A DNA stretch of 64,000 bases from Prionace glauca (GCA_037974335.1 CM075760.1:41420103-41484102), one strand, 5' to 3'; positions 19,720 to 30,559 are shown, numbered from the stretch's first letter. The notes: generated by a model not told the origin, from the letters alone. Numbers and translations are program-made.

Positions 19720-19995
19720 AAGAAACAGCCTGGTAAACCTTCTCTGCAATCCCTCTGAAGCGAGGACATCCTTTCTCGGATGAGGACGTCAAAGCTACAC
19801 ACAATACTCCAGGTGTGGCCCCAACAATGCCCGATAGAATTGCAGCAAAACATCCCTATTCCTGTACTCAAACCCTCTTGCTATGAAGGTTAGCAAATCA
19901 TTTTTCTTCTTTACTGCCTGCTTTAACTGCACGTTTACTTTCAGCGACTCACGTACGAGGACATCAGGTTCTGGCTGAGTATCCATCTCTCACAT
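19720..19995 (-). mobile_element. Old CR1 LINE relic
   Basis: The minus strand encodes LTFIARGFEYRNRDVLLQFY and ALLGPHLEYCV, the CR1 region after the catalytic domain, with decay around it. The relic is short and lies between the plus-strand CR1 and V pseudogene 3. Confidence 0.7.
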
Positions 19996-20029
19996 GCTCT
20001 ATCACTTTGGGGGGATAAGAAACTTCAAG

Positions 20030-20175
20030 CCCAAATTTTGACATCAAAGTTTAGTAAAGCTACCAAGATCACTGAGGTAATGATTAACAAGGTCCTGATC
20101 TCCGACACCGCTGTGTATTTCAGTGTCATGAGTCCCCACACTGCTGCAGAGATGTCGCGGGTCCCAGTCAAAATT
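20030..20175 (+). pseudogene. TCR V pseudogene 3 (FR3 plus degenerate RSS)
   Basis: The plus strand encodes SKFSKATKITEVMINK then VLISDTAVYFSVM. The second Cys is replaced by Ser (AGT). An RSS-like series follows: CACACTG (20137-20143), a 23-bp gap, and GTCAAAATT as a degraded nonamer. FR1 and FR2 are not recognisable upstream. The sequence and 3' flank match V pseudogene 2 on the other strand. Confidence 0.75.
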
Positions 20176-20200
20176 CCACAGCGACAACTCCAGAGACTGA

Positions 20201-20215
20201 GCAGCAGAGGGCGCT
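20201..20215 (+). promoter_or_regulatory. CTCF-like motif just downstream of a V RSS
   Basis: GCAGCAGAGGGCGCT matches the 11-bp CTCF core YAGRKGGCRSY perfectly. It lies about 26 bp past the nonamer of V pseudogene 3, an arrangement like the CTCF sites beside proximal VH RSSs in mouse. Function is inference. Confidence 0.5.
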
Positions 20216-20667
20216 CTCATACCGGTGAAGAGCAGCAATAATTCACTGAGCGGTGCGAGAGCCAGAGGGATCTTTCTCAACCTGCAAATAATACAAAACA
20301 CAATAGATTGTGAGGTTCACTCATAGAACTATATTACTTTATGATTTCAATTTGCAACACATTAAAAATAGACTCCACAAGTATATCTGTGGAACCTTAA
20401 CTGTTTACCTGTTAATTGACCTTGTTCCTTTCAATTTATTTTCTCACTCTGTCCCTTCCTGCCTCTGGTTTCCACTTTTCATCTGTAATTGCTTTGCCTT
20501 TTTTCCAATATTTAGTTCAACGATTCAGAACCTGATTTTCTGCTCGGCATCTTAATCAGTCCGGCAAAACTCCACTGAGCTACAAAAGGAAGCTATCAGG
20601 CGAGGCCAATGAATAACAAAGATTCTCTCCCTTTCTGTCCATCGCCATTGGAACATTTCTTCGAATA

Positions 20668-20912
20668 GGCACCATTGGGTGGCACGTTGCCTCACAGCGC
20701 CGGGGCCTCTGGTCACTGCCTATGTGGAGTTTGCACTTTCTCGTCTGGGTTCTCCGGTTTCCCCTCACAGTCCAAAGTTAGGTTGATTGACCATATTAAA
20801 TTGCCCTTTAGTGTTAGAGAAACTAGTAGGGACTATGGGGACTGGGCCTCGGTGTGATTGCGAAGGATGCAGACTTGATGGGACAAATAGCCTCCTTCTG
20901 CACTGTTTGCAA
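20668..20912 (+). mobile_element. HE1/V-SINE-type SINE, decayed
   Basis: GCCTCACAGCGCCGGGG, TATGTGGAGTTTGCAC, GGTTCTCCGGTTTCCC and CAGTCCAAAG appear in SINE order, then GGGACAAATAGCCTCCTTCT as the tail. It has several small deletions compared with 18969-19312. Confidence 0.8.
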
Positions 20913-20979
20913 TGATAATTTAAATGCTTGAACCCAATTTGCTTCAATGTTTTGAAGAAGATAAAGTGGTCAATAATCA

Positions 20980-21272
20980 TTACAAAAAGGGGAGGCGGTT
21001 TAGAACAGAGTTGAGGAGGAACTTCTTCACTCAAAGGGTGATGAATCTCTGGAATTCTCTGCCCGTTGAAGTGGTGGAGGCTGCCTCGCTAAATATTTTT
21101 AAGAAGCGGGTTGATGGGTTTTTGATAAGACAAGGGATTAAGGGTTATGGGGAGAGGGCGGGAAGGTGGAACTGAGCCACGACAGGTCAGCCATGATCTT
21201 ATTGAATGGCGGGGCAGGCTCGAAGGGCTAGATGGCCTACTCCTGCTCCTATTTCTTATGTTCTTAAAAACA
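20980..21272 (+). mobile_element. CR1 LINE, 3' fragment with TTCTTATG-type tail
   Basis: The frame encodes RRNFFTQRVMNLWNSLPVEV, VEAASLNIFKKRVDGFL and EGIKGYGERAGRW-like, then the 3' UTR ending CTCCTGCTCCTATTTCTTAT. Only the last 290 bp are present. Confidence 0.9.
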
Positions 21273-22302
21273 CCCGCATTGTAGCAGGATTGGAGCCTGA
21301 TATTGATCAGAGGCCAGAGCGAGTGAGAGAACGTATGTCTGATGTGGAAAAGGATATGAAAATGTGAATGAAAACCCATTGTGAGAGTTGCTTTCTGAAT
21401 TATTACACTGTAATCATTTCAGCACCGCATTCATTTCTTTTATGAATGGAAGTGACACCGAAAAGGTTTTCCCAGCCGGCTGGTATTGAATTGTAGGTAA
21501 TGAGGACAAGCTTTACATATCCTCAGGAGACTGTTTATCTGCTGTCTGAACTTTACTCTCGTGTTTTGAACGCACGATTGTCGAATTACTGGAAGTGCTG
21601 ACATTATTACCTCTTAAACAAATTTCAAACTCCGAGGGTGGTGGCTCATTGAATACACGATAACTAACCCGATTGAAGTTAGTAATTTTAAACAGAGGTG
21701 CTATTGAGAGACGTTACTTAGTGGAAATGTTTATTCTTCAAGATTGTTCCACGGAATGTACAGTGACAGCCAGTACCTTCGTCCAAAGCGGCAGGTATAC
21801 ATTTTAAGCATACCGTCACAAACACATATCCCTTCCTTTGAACTATGTTGGGAAGGATTCCATACCTGATTATCAGACCCGCTGAACGGCGGTAGAACCG
21901 CTCCTTCCTTCACCAACAAATGCTCGCTTTACTCTTGAATTGGGTTTCTCTTCGAACGGCAGGGACGCTGACAATGTGATGAGTCAATCAACCACTCCGA
22001 CATAAAATGCAATAAGTGTTCAATAATTGTCTCAGTGTTGCCTGAGGGGAATCTCGCAGTCAAGGCTGAGCCGATGGTAAAGCTTAAACGGACTGATCCT
22101 GAATGAACCAAACCCTGGAACAAGCCTGAGTTTGACGGTCACAATAATCAGAATCGGGTTTAACTGTCACAATCTGCTGTGTAAAACGGAAATATTCCTT
22201 CCATAAAGCACTGACTGTTCCCCGGCTCTGAGTGTTTCCAACCATTGACAGCCAGCTCACCAGCCTGCCTATTCTCAATGTCACTGGGAACATCAGGAAG
22301 TG
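21273..22302. other. No gene recognised
   Basis: I see no V exon, RNA gene or named element. Short open frames on the minus strand have no recognisable domain. Confidence 0.4.
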
Positions 22303-22773
22303 AACATAGAACATAGAACATAGAACATTACAGCACAAACAGGCCCTTCGGCCCTCGAGCTGCGCCGATCGCATCAACCCCACCAATCTATAGACCTATC
22401 TATAACCCCCAATCCCATTAAACCCCATATACTCATCCAGAAGTCTTTTAAAAGACCCCAGCGAGTTCGCCTCCACCACCGACGACGGCAGCCGATTCCA
22501 ATCACTCACTACCCTCTGAGTGAAAAACTTACCCCTAACAGCACCTCTGTACTTCCCTCCCCGCACCTTAAATCTGTGTCCTCTCGTAGCGACCATTTCA
22601 ACCCGGGGAAATAGCCTCTGAGAGTCCACCCTATCTATTCCTCTCAACATTTTATAAACTATCAGGTCGCCTCTCAACCTTCGCCTCTCCAGGGAAAAGA
22701 GTCCCAGCTCCCTCAACCTATCTTCATAAGGCATGCCTCCCAGTCCAGGCAACATCCTTGTAAATCTCCTCTG
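22303..22773 (-). mobile_element. CR1 LINE, TTCTATG-tail subfamily, 3' fragment
   Basis: On the minus strand this encodes RRFTRMLPGLGGMPYEDRL, then VVSDWNRLPSSVVEANSLGS, and ends with the TTCTATG tail at about 22303-22328. It is nearly identical to the 3' 470 bp of the copy at 5636-6682. Its 5' end stops about 100 bp upstream of the leader exon of V gene 4, so it replaced or displaced promoter-proximal DNA. Confidence 0.93.
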
Positions 22774-22873
22774 AAGTGAAAACATCCTGAGACTCACAGC
22801 AGATTACTGAGGGCGGGGTTTAGAACATGTCTTCAAAATCCCCAACTCCTCTTCCACAGAGCAGACAGAGACA

Positions 22874-23337
22874 ATGCGGCTGCTCAGCATCTGGGTTGTG
22901 TGGGCAATATTTCTGACAGGTAAATGTGGACCAAACACATTTCAACTTTGTTTTTTACATTTTTGAAACATGGTGTAAAACAAAATTTTCAACAGTCGCC
23001 AGTCAGATATTTTTTATATTTGTTTTTCAGATCTGATTCATGGAGATTCTGTCACTCAATCGCCTTCCTCAGATGTGAGGACAGAAGGAGAAGCGGTGAC
23101 TTTAAATTGTAAATATGATACTAAAATGAGCTCCTACTATCTATACTGGTACCGGCAGCACTCAGACTCACAGCCTGAGTTTATATCGTGGAAAGGCTCG
23201 ACCAGTGGTGAAGATAAAGCCGATTTTGCCAAAAGCCGTTTCTCTGTTGAGCTCCAGCCTGAGAATAAATTCACCAGTTTAACTGTCCGGGACCTGAAGC
23301 TGGCTGACGCCGCCGTGTATTACTGCGCTTTCGGTCT
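22874..23337 (+). CDS. TCR V gene 4 (TRAV/TRDV type), intact
   Basis: The leader exon at 22874-22919 encodes MRLLSIWVVWAIFLT and ends at GTAAAT in phase 1. The intron is 22920-23030, with acceptor TTTGTTTTTCAG. The V exon at 23031-23337 has GDSVTQSPSSDVRTEGEAVT, first Cys in LNCKYDT, LYWYRQHSD, and DAAVYYCAFG. All landmark residues are present and the frame is open. The pseudogenes at 47798 and 56104 are from the same subfamily (shared leader MLxIWAVW and GDSVT start). A CR1 copy ends about 100 bp before the ATG, which may affect its promoter. Framework style favours alpha/delta. Confidence 0.94.
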
Positions 23338-23376
23338 CACAGTGACAGAAAACAAGCTCAGCTCTGTACAAAAACT
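23338..23376 (+). other. 23-RSS of V gene 4
   Basis: Heptamer CACAGTG (consensus) at 23338-23344, 23-bp spacer, nonamer ACAAAAACT at 23368-23376. Confidence 0.96.
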
Positions 23377-24245
23377 GTTCTTTTTTTTGCTGCAGATTGC
23401 AGCTGCTATCTGTTGTCGCTTGTGTAAAATCGCGGTCGATGTAGCCACAATGTACAGAGAAAGGAAACGAAAGCAACTTCGAATGAAACTGTTCCCAGGA
23501 GCAACTACATAAACAAACTGCCGATTTCAATCCGACAAACCAATCAGCTCAGTCATATTTGAAGATCCCCGTTCTAATCCCTGCCTTTAGTAATTTGTTC
23601 CCTGCCCTCGGGATGCTCTCGCCCCACTTCCGTCTGTGTCTCTGGTTCTTTGTGACCAGTAGGAGGTAATCTCGGGCTGACTTAAAAGAAAAGGGTCTGA
23701 GCCCCGCTACAGTCAGTCTCTTCATAAAGGTATGGCGGCACTTTTAGAGGCTGGGAGAGGAAGAGATGGTCGGGGAATATAATCCTGGTCTGTAGATTAC
23801 AACAAGAAAAATTTGGATTAATAGTTCTGACAGGAGCCGCGTCAACCTTTTGGAAACGTTCTGAAGCTCAGTGGGCACAAAATGTACTTGGGGTTGGTTT
23901 AAAGATCACAGTCACCACTTTGCGAAATCTATTCAATGTGTACAATTCGGCAATGTATTTTGTTTAAATAAACTGTGTGAGCAGGCCGCGGTCAAAGGCT
24001 CCAGAAAACTGGGAGGGGATATGGAGAGAGGGTTGTTTAATGTTAGAGTCACGGTAAACACATTGAAAGGAAAAAAGTACAATGAAGTAATGAAATAGAT
24101 TTATGAAAGTTGCTCTCATAAAACTGTACTCTGGAGTTAATTAATACCATTCCGCAAATGTTCTTGACGTTGTTTTAGTTTTGAGGCTGCTGGTGACTCA
24201 GACTTACGAGGCGGAACTTTTGATTTTGTTTTGCAATGCGAGCGC
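23377..24245. other. No gene recognised
   Basis: This is the downstream flank of V gene 4. I see no further gene or element. Confidence 0.35.
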
Positions 24246-24266
24246 TGTTTGGAACTTCCAGTGTGG

Positions 24267-24430
24267 GATTTTCGTCCTGAATCTGTTACTTCTCTACTGG
24301 CTGTGTAGCTCAGAAATGCCGTATCAGAGAAAACATCTCCGTGATATTTCAAGGGACTGTTTTGTACCTTTTGTGAAAATCAGCAGAGATCTTGTCTTGT
24401 ACGTTTGGAGACATTTTTCAGCCCTCAGAA
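24267..24430 (-). pseudogene. TCR V relic 5 (end of FR3 plus RSS remains)
   Basis: The minus strand reads as a decayed FR3 (FTKGTKQSLEISR then FSDTAFLSYT). An RSS remnant follows: CACAGCC (24299-24305), a 23-bp gap and ACGAAAATC (24267-24275). The downstream CCCACACTGGAAGTTCC matches CCCACATTGGCAGTTCC after V pseudogene 2. The second Cys is not recognisable. It is the third member of the subfamily seen at 17654 and 20030. Confidence 0.6.
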
Positions 24431-24894
24431 AAGGAGAGAGTCTGGAGAATGTATCCACAAGATAGATCCCATCACTCCGAAAGAGGAGTTAGATGTTAGG
24501 CACACTTCAACTGAGCGATTGGATGCAACCCTTTAACCCTATTTAATAAACCAACCTTTTTGACATACACTAAATTTGGAAGTTTCACCTATTCACTGTC
24601 GCAGTATTTCCCCGATCTGTTTGATCTGTCGCTATCACAGGAAAAATCTTCGATCATCTTCCCAATTGATCCCATCTCAAACTCAGTCTGATTAATGACA
24701 GTGACTCAAATACTCGGAACAGCTTCATCCACATTCAACACTTGCATTTCCTTCTTCAAAGCGATTTCGTCCAGGTCAATTGAACGTAAAAATGTCTTTT
24801 AGCTCAATTAGGATCAACCGAGCTGTGTTTACTCGCCTCGCTCTGAACAGCAGAGTGTATGGTCAATGTCTCAGTTCCCTGGAATCAACAATTG

Positions 24895-24985
24895 TGTTGA
24901 AGTCAATGACGTCAGACCAATCAGATCCAGTGATTTTAGCTCTTCCTACCAAACGTCCTGTAGGAAGTGACATCAGACCAGCCTC
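24895..24985 (+). promoter_or_regulatory. Two CRE/decamer-like elements upstream of V gene 6
   Basis: TGACGTCAGACCAATCAG (from 24907) and AGTGACATCAGACCAGCC (from about 24965) are two related copies. AGTGACATCA equals the conserved decamer of mammalian TCR V promoters. A CCAAT box (ACCAATCAG) follows the first and AGCCAATGG follows the second. They lie about 100-165 bp before the ATG. Confidence 0.65.
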
Positions 24986-25067
24986 AGCCAATGGTCTCAG
25001 CCTTATCTTGTTCGATATTCTGAGCTTTGGGAGACACAAGAGTCCCTGGAATCCAGGAACAGCAGCA

Positions 25068-25539
25068 ATGCGGCGCTCGGTCCTCACTGTGATCTGGGTG
25101 ACATTCATTGTCGGTAAGTTTCACTCTTTAAAAAGGAGTGTAACTTTTTAATGTCTATTTTTATGTTACACCGTCTGTGAATTTTCACCCACAGTTCAGC
25201 TGAATGTTTTTTATTTCTTTTACCGTGTTTTCCAGATCTGAGCAATGGAGATTCTGTTCCTCATCAGGAATCCTCACTCACACGGACAGAGGGAGAAAGT
25301 GTCACTTTAAGCTGCACCTATACCAACGATGCATATTATTTATTCTGGTACCGTCAATACCCAGGCAGACAGCCCGAGTTTGCGGTCCGGAGGAGTACGG
25401 GCGGCAGTGATGAATGGAAGGCGGATTTCGCTCAGACCCGGTTTTCTGATACAATCGAGAAGTCAGAAAAGTTGTACCGATTGACCATCTCGGAGCTGCT
25501 GCTGTCTGACACCGCGGTCTATTACTGTGCACAGAGTCT
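25068..25539 (+). CDS. TCR V gene 6 (TRAV/TRDV type), intact
   Basis: The leader exon at 25068-25113 encodes MRRSVLTVIWVTFIV and ends at GTAAGT in phase 1. The intron is 25114-25235, with acceptor GTGTTTTCCAG. The V exon at 25236-25539 encodes GDSVPHQESSLTRTEGES, first Cys in LSCTYTND, LFWYRQYPG, then LLSDTAVYYCAQS. The frame is open with all landmarks. It is related to V gene 4 (shared DLxxGDSV start and leader length) but clearly a different subgroup. Two CRE/decamer-like elements lie upstream. Confidence 0.94.
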
Positions 25540-25578
25540 CACAGTGATGAAAATGAGTGAAATCCTCGTACAAAAACT
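25540..25578 (+). other. 23-RSS of V gene 6
   Basis: Heptamer CACAGTG at 25540-25546, 23-bp spacer, nonamer ACAAAAACT at 25570-25578. Confidence 0.96.
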
Positions 25579-25997
25579 GCCGCAGGTTTCTGGGTCACAG
25601 CTGCTGTCTGCTGGGTGCCGGTTGTAATAGCGGGTCTGACATTGACACATGAATGTATTCCCGTGAACACAAACCCCGAGAACAATCCACATAAACACCA
25701 TTCAGAACCGTTAACATCGAAGGCAGATTCCTGCTGATTCTGAGATTCGCTGTCCGAGGGAAGAATTGGCTGCTGTTTATTTGGGGGTCACTCGGCACTA
25801 ACATTGAAAATACAAGCGAAGGATCATTCAATAGTGTAAACTGAAACCTGCCAGCTGAGGCAAACCCTAATAACTAACCGTAACTAAACACCTCTCATTT
25901 AAATTCACTTACAGACTGAGAATTATTAACATAAGGAGTACAAAAGGATTGTTCCAGTCACCATTAGGAGCTGATAAACGATTAATAGAATTAATAA

Positions 25998-27147
25998 GAA
26001 CATAAGAAATAGGAGCAGGAGTAGGCCATCTGGCCCTTCGAGCCTGCCCCGCCATTCAATAAGATCATGGCTGATCTGTCGTGACTCAGCTCCACCTTCC
26101 CGCCCTCTCCCCATAACCCTTAATCCCCTCTCTTATCAAAAACCCATCAACCCGCTTCTTAAAAATATTTAGCGAGGCAGCCTCCACCACTTCAACGGGC
26201 AGAGAATTCCAGAGATTCACCACCCTTTGAGTGAAGAAGTTCCTCCTCAACTCTGTTCTAAACCGCCTCCCCTTAATCTTGAGGCTGTGCCCCCTAGTCC
26301 TGCTGTCCTTTCTGAGCGGGAAGAGCCTTTCCACCTCTATCCTATCCATCCCATTCATCATCTTATACGTCTCAATGAGATCTCCCCTCATTCTTCTAAA
26401 CTCTAACGAGTACAAGCCTAGTTTATTCAGCCTCTCCTCATAGCTCAACCCCCTCAACTCCGGCATCAGCCTAGTAAACCTCCTCTGCACTCCCTCCAAG
26501 GCCAAAATATCCTTGCGTAAGTACGGCGCCCAAAACTGCACACAGTACTCCAGCTGCGGCCTCACCAATGCCCTATACAGCTGCAGCTACTTTTATATTC
26601 AATCCCCCTTGCTATGAAGGCCAGCATCCCATTCGCCTTCCTGACCACCTGCTGCACCTGCAAGCTGGGTTTTTGCAACTCATGCACAAGGACCCCGAGG
26701 TCCCTCTGCACCGCCGCCTGCTGCAGTTTTTCGCCACGTAAGTAATAGTCCTTCCTACCATTCTTCCTTCCAAAGTGGACCACCTCGCACTTGCCAACAT
26801 TAAATTCCATTTGCCATTTCCTGGCCCATTCGCCCAGCCTATCTAGATCCTTCTGTAGACTCTCCACACCCTCCGCACAATTTGCCGTTCCACCAATCTT
26901 GGTGTCACCAACAAATTTTGACACCATACACTTGGTTCCCTCCTCCAGATCATCTATATAAATGGTAAATAGCTGAGGTCCTAGCACCGACCCCTGGGGC
27001 ACCCACTAGTTACCAACCGCCAATCTGAATAGCACCCATTGACCCCCACTCTCTGCCTCCTATTTGACAACCAATCCTCTATCCACGCTAACACCCTACT
27101 CCCAACTCCATGTCCCCTGACCTTCTGCAATAACCTCTTGTGAGGTA
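25998..27147 (-). mobile_element. CR1 LINE, 5'-truncated, TTCTTATG-tail subfamily
   Basis: On the minus strand the element encodes PQGSVLGPQLFTIYIDDLEE then the catalytic region, where FVGDTKIGG replaces FADDTKIGG. It continues with RPQLEYCVQFWAP and the full C-terminus to FLIREGIKGYGERAGRW. The 3' tail repeats ATAAGAACATAAGAAATAGG at 25998. At least one frame change separates the two frames near 26565. The 5' end stops at about 27147. Confidence 0.92.
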
Positions 27148-27389
27148 ATGATTTCAAGCGGAAGAATTGTTATGGCCTCAGCAGTGGAATAGATGACAAG
27201 AAAACAGGTTAAATACAGTCATCAGTTTCTGAGTGAAAAACTGCTTCCACTTCGCTGGAGGTCGGAGAGTTTACTGTTTAATTCAATTAAAGTATTTCTT
27301 GTCATTGAGCCCGAGATTTGGACCCAAATCTGCGAAATATTTGTGTCAGTAGAAACAATAAAATTTACCCCATTAAAAAACCATATCCT

Positions 27390-27740
27390 AACCTGCATCA
27401 CCATTTTTATCGTCAGTGCTTTGGAGCCTATCGCTCTGTTCTCTTCTGTTCTTTACAGGTAATATCTCCAATTCAGACGCCAAAGAGAAAATCCCAGTGA
27501 TACTGATTCGCACGAGATCTGTGGTGACCAGGAAGTAACGCAGTGTCGTTACACAGAAATGAGTCTACATTACCTAATCAGGAATCGAACCGGGGTCATA
27601 GCAATGAAAGTGCTGAATCCTAATCACGAGACCATCGGGGAAGTTGATGCAAGCGCTTTAAAAAAGAACTAATTTATCCATGAACCATCTGCCTTCCATT
27701 TTTTTACTTCAGACTTTTGATTCACCAAAAACAAGCTTCT
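27390..27740. repeat. Diverged copy of the tRNA-Glu-bearing repeat
   Basis: Before and after the decayed tRNA, landmarks CATCATTTT-like, GTCAGTGCTTTGGAGCCTAT, CTCCAATTCAGACGCCAAAG and ACTTCAGACTTTTGATTCAC match 4600-4990 and 7600-7930 with many changes. Confidence 0.6.
27570..27641 (-). pseudogene. tRNA-Glu (TTC) pseudogene
   Basis: This 72-nt minus-strand sequence aligns with tRNA-Glu along its length but has many changes: TCCCCGATGGTCTCGTGATT at the 5' end and GGTTCGATTCCTGATTAGG at the 3' end. The acceptor and T-stem pairs are broken. Confidence 0.8.
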
Positions 27741-28205
27741 CCTTTCATCTGTCATGTTTAGATGGAACACAAGGGACTGTATCAGCAAATATAAACAGCG
27801 TTTCCTGTTCGCTAGAACATGAAATCGACAGTGAGGTGAAATAGTCCCGCAAGCTGCTCGTGTGACACGTTCAATTCCTAAATCCCACCAACCTCATCAC
27901 TGTGGCTTCAGTGGAACTTACAAGGCAACACACGGAGGCATTCATCACGGAGAGCAACTGGCACAATCATTTACCAAATGCTATCATATCGCTTCTCTTC
28001 CTGTTTCTGTCTCTGCCTCTCATCCAGCTCCCTCTGGCTGTCCAGCTCCCAGAGCCAATTAGCTGTTTGATAGAAGCACAGACAGTTGGTGAACCCGAGC
28101 TTTACCTGGAAAGCAGGGAAAGCGATTATATGACACACGGCATTGAGAGGAGATGGAGTTTAGAGGTGACAGTACAAAGAGACAGAGATATCTCATCTTC
28201 CTGAT

Positions 28206-28500
28206 CCAGTTACTGATGATGTGGGTATGCCGGCGTTGGACTGGCGTAAACACAGTAAAAAGTCTGACAACACCAGGTTTTAGTCCAACTGATTTATTTC
28301 ATAATATTCTCACAAGCGAGCAAGCTTTCGAGGTTACCCTCTTCGTCAGGTGAATGGAGAGTTCTGTCTGAGGTAAGAACTCTCCATTCACCTGACGAAG
28401 AGGGTAACCTCGAAAGCTTGCTCGCTTGTGAGAATATTATCAAATAAATCAGTTGGACTAAAACCTGGTGTTGTCAGACTTTTTACCCAGTTACTGATGA
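28206..28500. mobile_element. Palindromic Penelope-like tail insertion with 14-bp target duplication
   Basis: Left arm 28255-28365 and right arm 28376-28486 are near-perfect inverted copies of a Penelope-like 3' tail (ACCTGACGAAGAGGGTAACC, CGAAAGCTTGCTCGCTTG, GTTGGACTAAAACCTGGTG), separated by a 10-bp spacer. The left arm is preceded by GGGTATGCCGGCGTTGGACT, a known neighbour of this tail family. CCAGTTACTGATGA is present at both 28206-28219 and 28487-28500, which looks like a target site duplication. The insertion carries no coding part. Confidence 0.85.
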
Positions 28501-28504
28501 CAGG

Positions 28505-29740
28505 AATGGAGGAGAGCCGGTGGATGTGGTCTTTCTGGATTTTCAGAAGGCGTTTGACAAGGTACCTCACAAGAGGTTATTGCAGAAGGTCAGGGGACAT
28601 GGAGTTGGGGGTAGGGTGTTAGCGTGGATAGAGGATTGGTTGTCAAATAGGAGGCAGAGAGTGGGAGTCAATGGATGCTATTCGGATTGGCGGTTGGTGA
28701 CTAGTGGGGTGCCCCAGGGGTCGGTGCTGGGGCCTCAGCTATTTACCATTTGTATAGATGATCTGGAGGAGGGAACCGAGTGCAGGGTGTCGAAATTTGC
28801 TGATGACACCAAGATTGGGGGAAAGGCAAATTGTGCGGAGGGTGTGGAGAGTCTGCAGAAGGATCTAGATAGGCTGGGCGAATGGGCCAGGAAATGGCAA
28901 ATGGAATTTAATGTTGGCAAGTGTGAGGTGGTCCACTTTGGTAGGAGGAATGGTAGGAAGGACTATTACTTACGGGGCGAAAAACTGCAGCAGGCGACGG
29001 TGCAGAGGGACCTCGGGGTCCTTGTGCATGAGTCGCAAAAACCCAGCTTGCAGGTGCAGCAGGTGGTCAGGAAGGCGAATGGGATGCTGGCCTTCATAGC
29101 GAGGGAGATTGAATATAAAAGTAGGGAGGTCTTGCTGCAGCTGTATAGGGCATTGGTGAGGCCGCAGCTGGAGTACTGTGTGCAGTTTTGGGCGCCGCAC
29201 CTGCGCAAGGATATTTTGGCCCTGGAGGGAGTGCAGAGGAGGTTTACTCGGCTGATAACGGAGTTGAGGGGATTGAGCTATGAGGAGAGGCTGAATAAAC
29301 GAGGCTTGTACTCGTTAGAGTTTAGAAGAATGAGGGGAGATCTCATTGAGACGTATAAGGTAATGAATGGGATGGATAGGATAGAGGTGGAGAGACTCTT
29401 CCCGCTCAAAAAAGACAGTAGGACTAGGGGGCACAGCCTCAAGATAAAGGGGGGGGGGGCGGTTTAGAACAGAGTTGAGGAGGAACTTCTTCACTCAAAG
29501 GGTGGTGAATCTCTGGAATTCTCTGCCCGTTGAAGTGGTGGAGGCTGCCTCGCTAAATATTTTTAAGAAACGGGTTGATGGGTTTTTGATAAGAGAAGGG
29601 ATTAAGGGTTATGGGGAGAGGGCGGGAAGGTGGAGCTGAGTCACGACAGATCAGCCATGATCTTATTGAATGGCGGGGCAAGCTCGAAGGGCCAGATGGC
29701 CTACTCCTGCTCCTATTTCTTATGTTCTTATGTTCTTATG
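28505..29740 (+). mobile_element. CR1 LINE, 5'-truncated, TTCTTATG tail, young
   Basis: The frame 28520-29467 encodes the reverse transcriptase from DVVFLDFQKAFDKVPHKRL through SGVPQGSVLGPQLF and FADDTKIGG to TRGHSLKIKG. It shifts at the run of ten G near 29450-29459 and continues into RRNFFTQRVVNLWNSLPVEV. The tail is (TTCTTATG)n at about 29715-29740. Its 5' truncation point is within a few bases of that of the copy at 33976-35200. Confidence 0.94.
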
Positions 29741-29789
29741 AATAATCCACTGTCAAACTCTCCTTCCAGTCTTGAGCACGGAGTTAAGT

Positions 29790-30290
29790 TTTGAAGTGTT
29801 TGAAGTTTTGCTACAGTCATTCAGGGTTTTGTTGAGACCACATTTGGAATAGTGTGTGCAGTTTGGATCCCCGTATTTTAGACAAAATAAAAACAAAATC
29901 TGAGGATGCTGGAATCTGAATCAAAAACAGAAAATGCTGGAAATTCTCAACAGCTTTAATGAGAAGGAATAGTTAGCATTGAAAAACTGCAGGGATGCTA
30001 TGATTGTATGCGTTTGATAGGGTGGAAGCTGAGGCATTATTTTCCCTGATCCGGTAATATAAAACACGGGGCACAATCCAGGATAAGGCGCTGATAATTC
30101 ACGATCAGGAAAAATTGCTTCACTCAAAGGGTAGTGAAGCTTTCAAATTCTCTACGCCAGAGGGCTGTAGATGCTCCATCATTGAACACATTTCAGTTTG
30201 GGTTAGACAGATTTATGATCTATAGAATAATGAATGGAAGCAGGGATATGGAATTGGAACAAATGCTCGGTCACAAATTCATGTCTGGAT
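29790..30290 (+). mobile_element. Old CR1-like relic with an inserted repeat
   Basis: The relic reads TTCAGGGTTTTGTTGAGACC, then ATTTGGAATAGTGTGTGCAG. Then comes the AAATGCTGGAA-type repeat (29885-29960), then GATAGGGTGGAAGCTGAGG and CTTCACTCAAAGGGTAGTGA. Strong decay indicates old age. Confidence 0.6.
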
Positions 30291-30505
30291 TCTAATTGTT
30301 AAGTTTAATGGTATAATGGAAGCATGTATACAACGTTATAAGTAAGATGTCGGTAGTCAATAGTCATTAAGTAATGTTGGTGACAACAGATAACAGTGTA
30401 GCCGGTAACACTTGAGAGATGTTTTTTATTGATGCCCACGGAACCTATTGCCAACCCGCAGCGGTTCGCTTAAGAATGGTGACGGTGAGAAAATAGTGCA
30501 AGCTC

Positions 30506-30545
30506 CGTCCCTGGGTGGGCTCGAACCACCAACCTTTCGAGACTG
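30506..30545 (-). pseudogene. tRNA-Asn pseudogene, internal deletion
   Basis: Only the T-arm and acceptor end (AAAGGTTGGTGGTTCGAGCC, then CACCCAGGGACGG) plus the first bases of the tRNA remain. The D-arm and anticodon arm are gone. The flanks 30545-30965 match those of the intact tRNA-Asn at 10293. Confidence 0.75.
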
Positions 30546-30559
30546 AGACAGCAGCTGAT

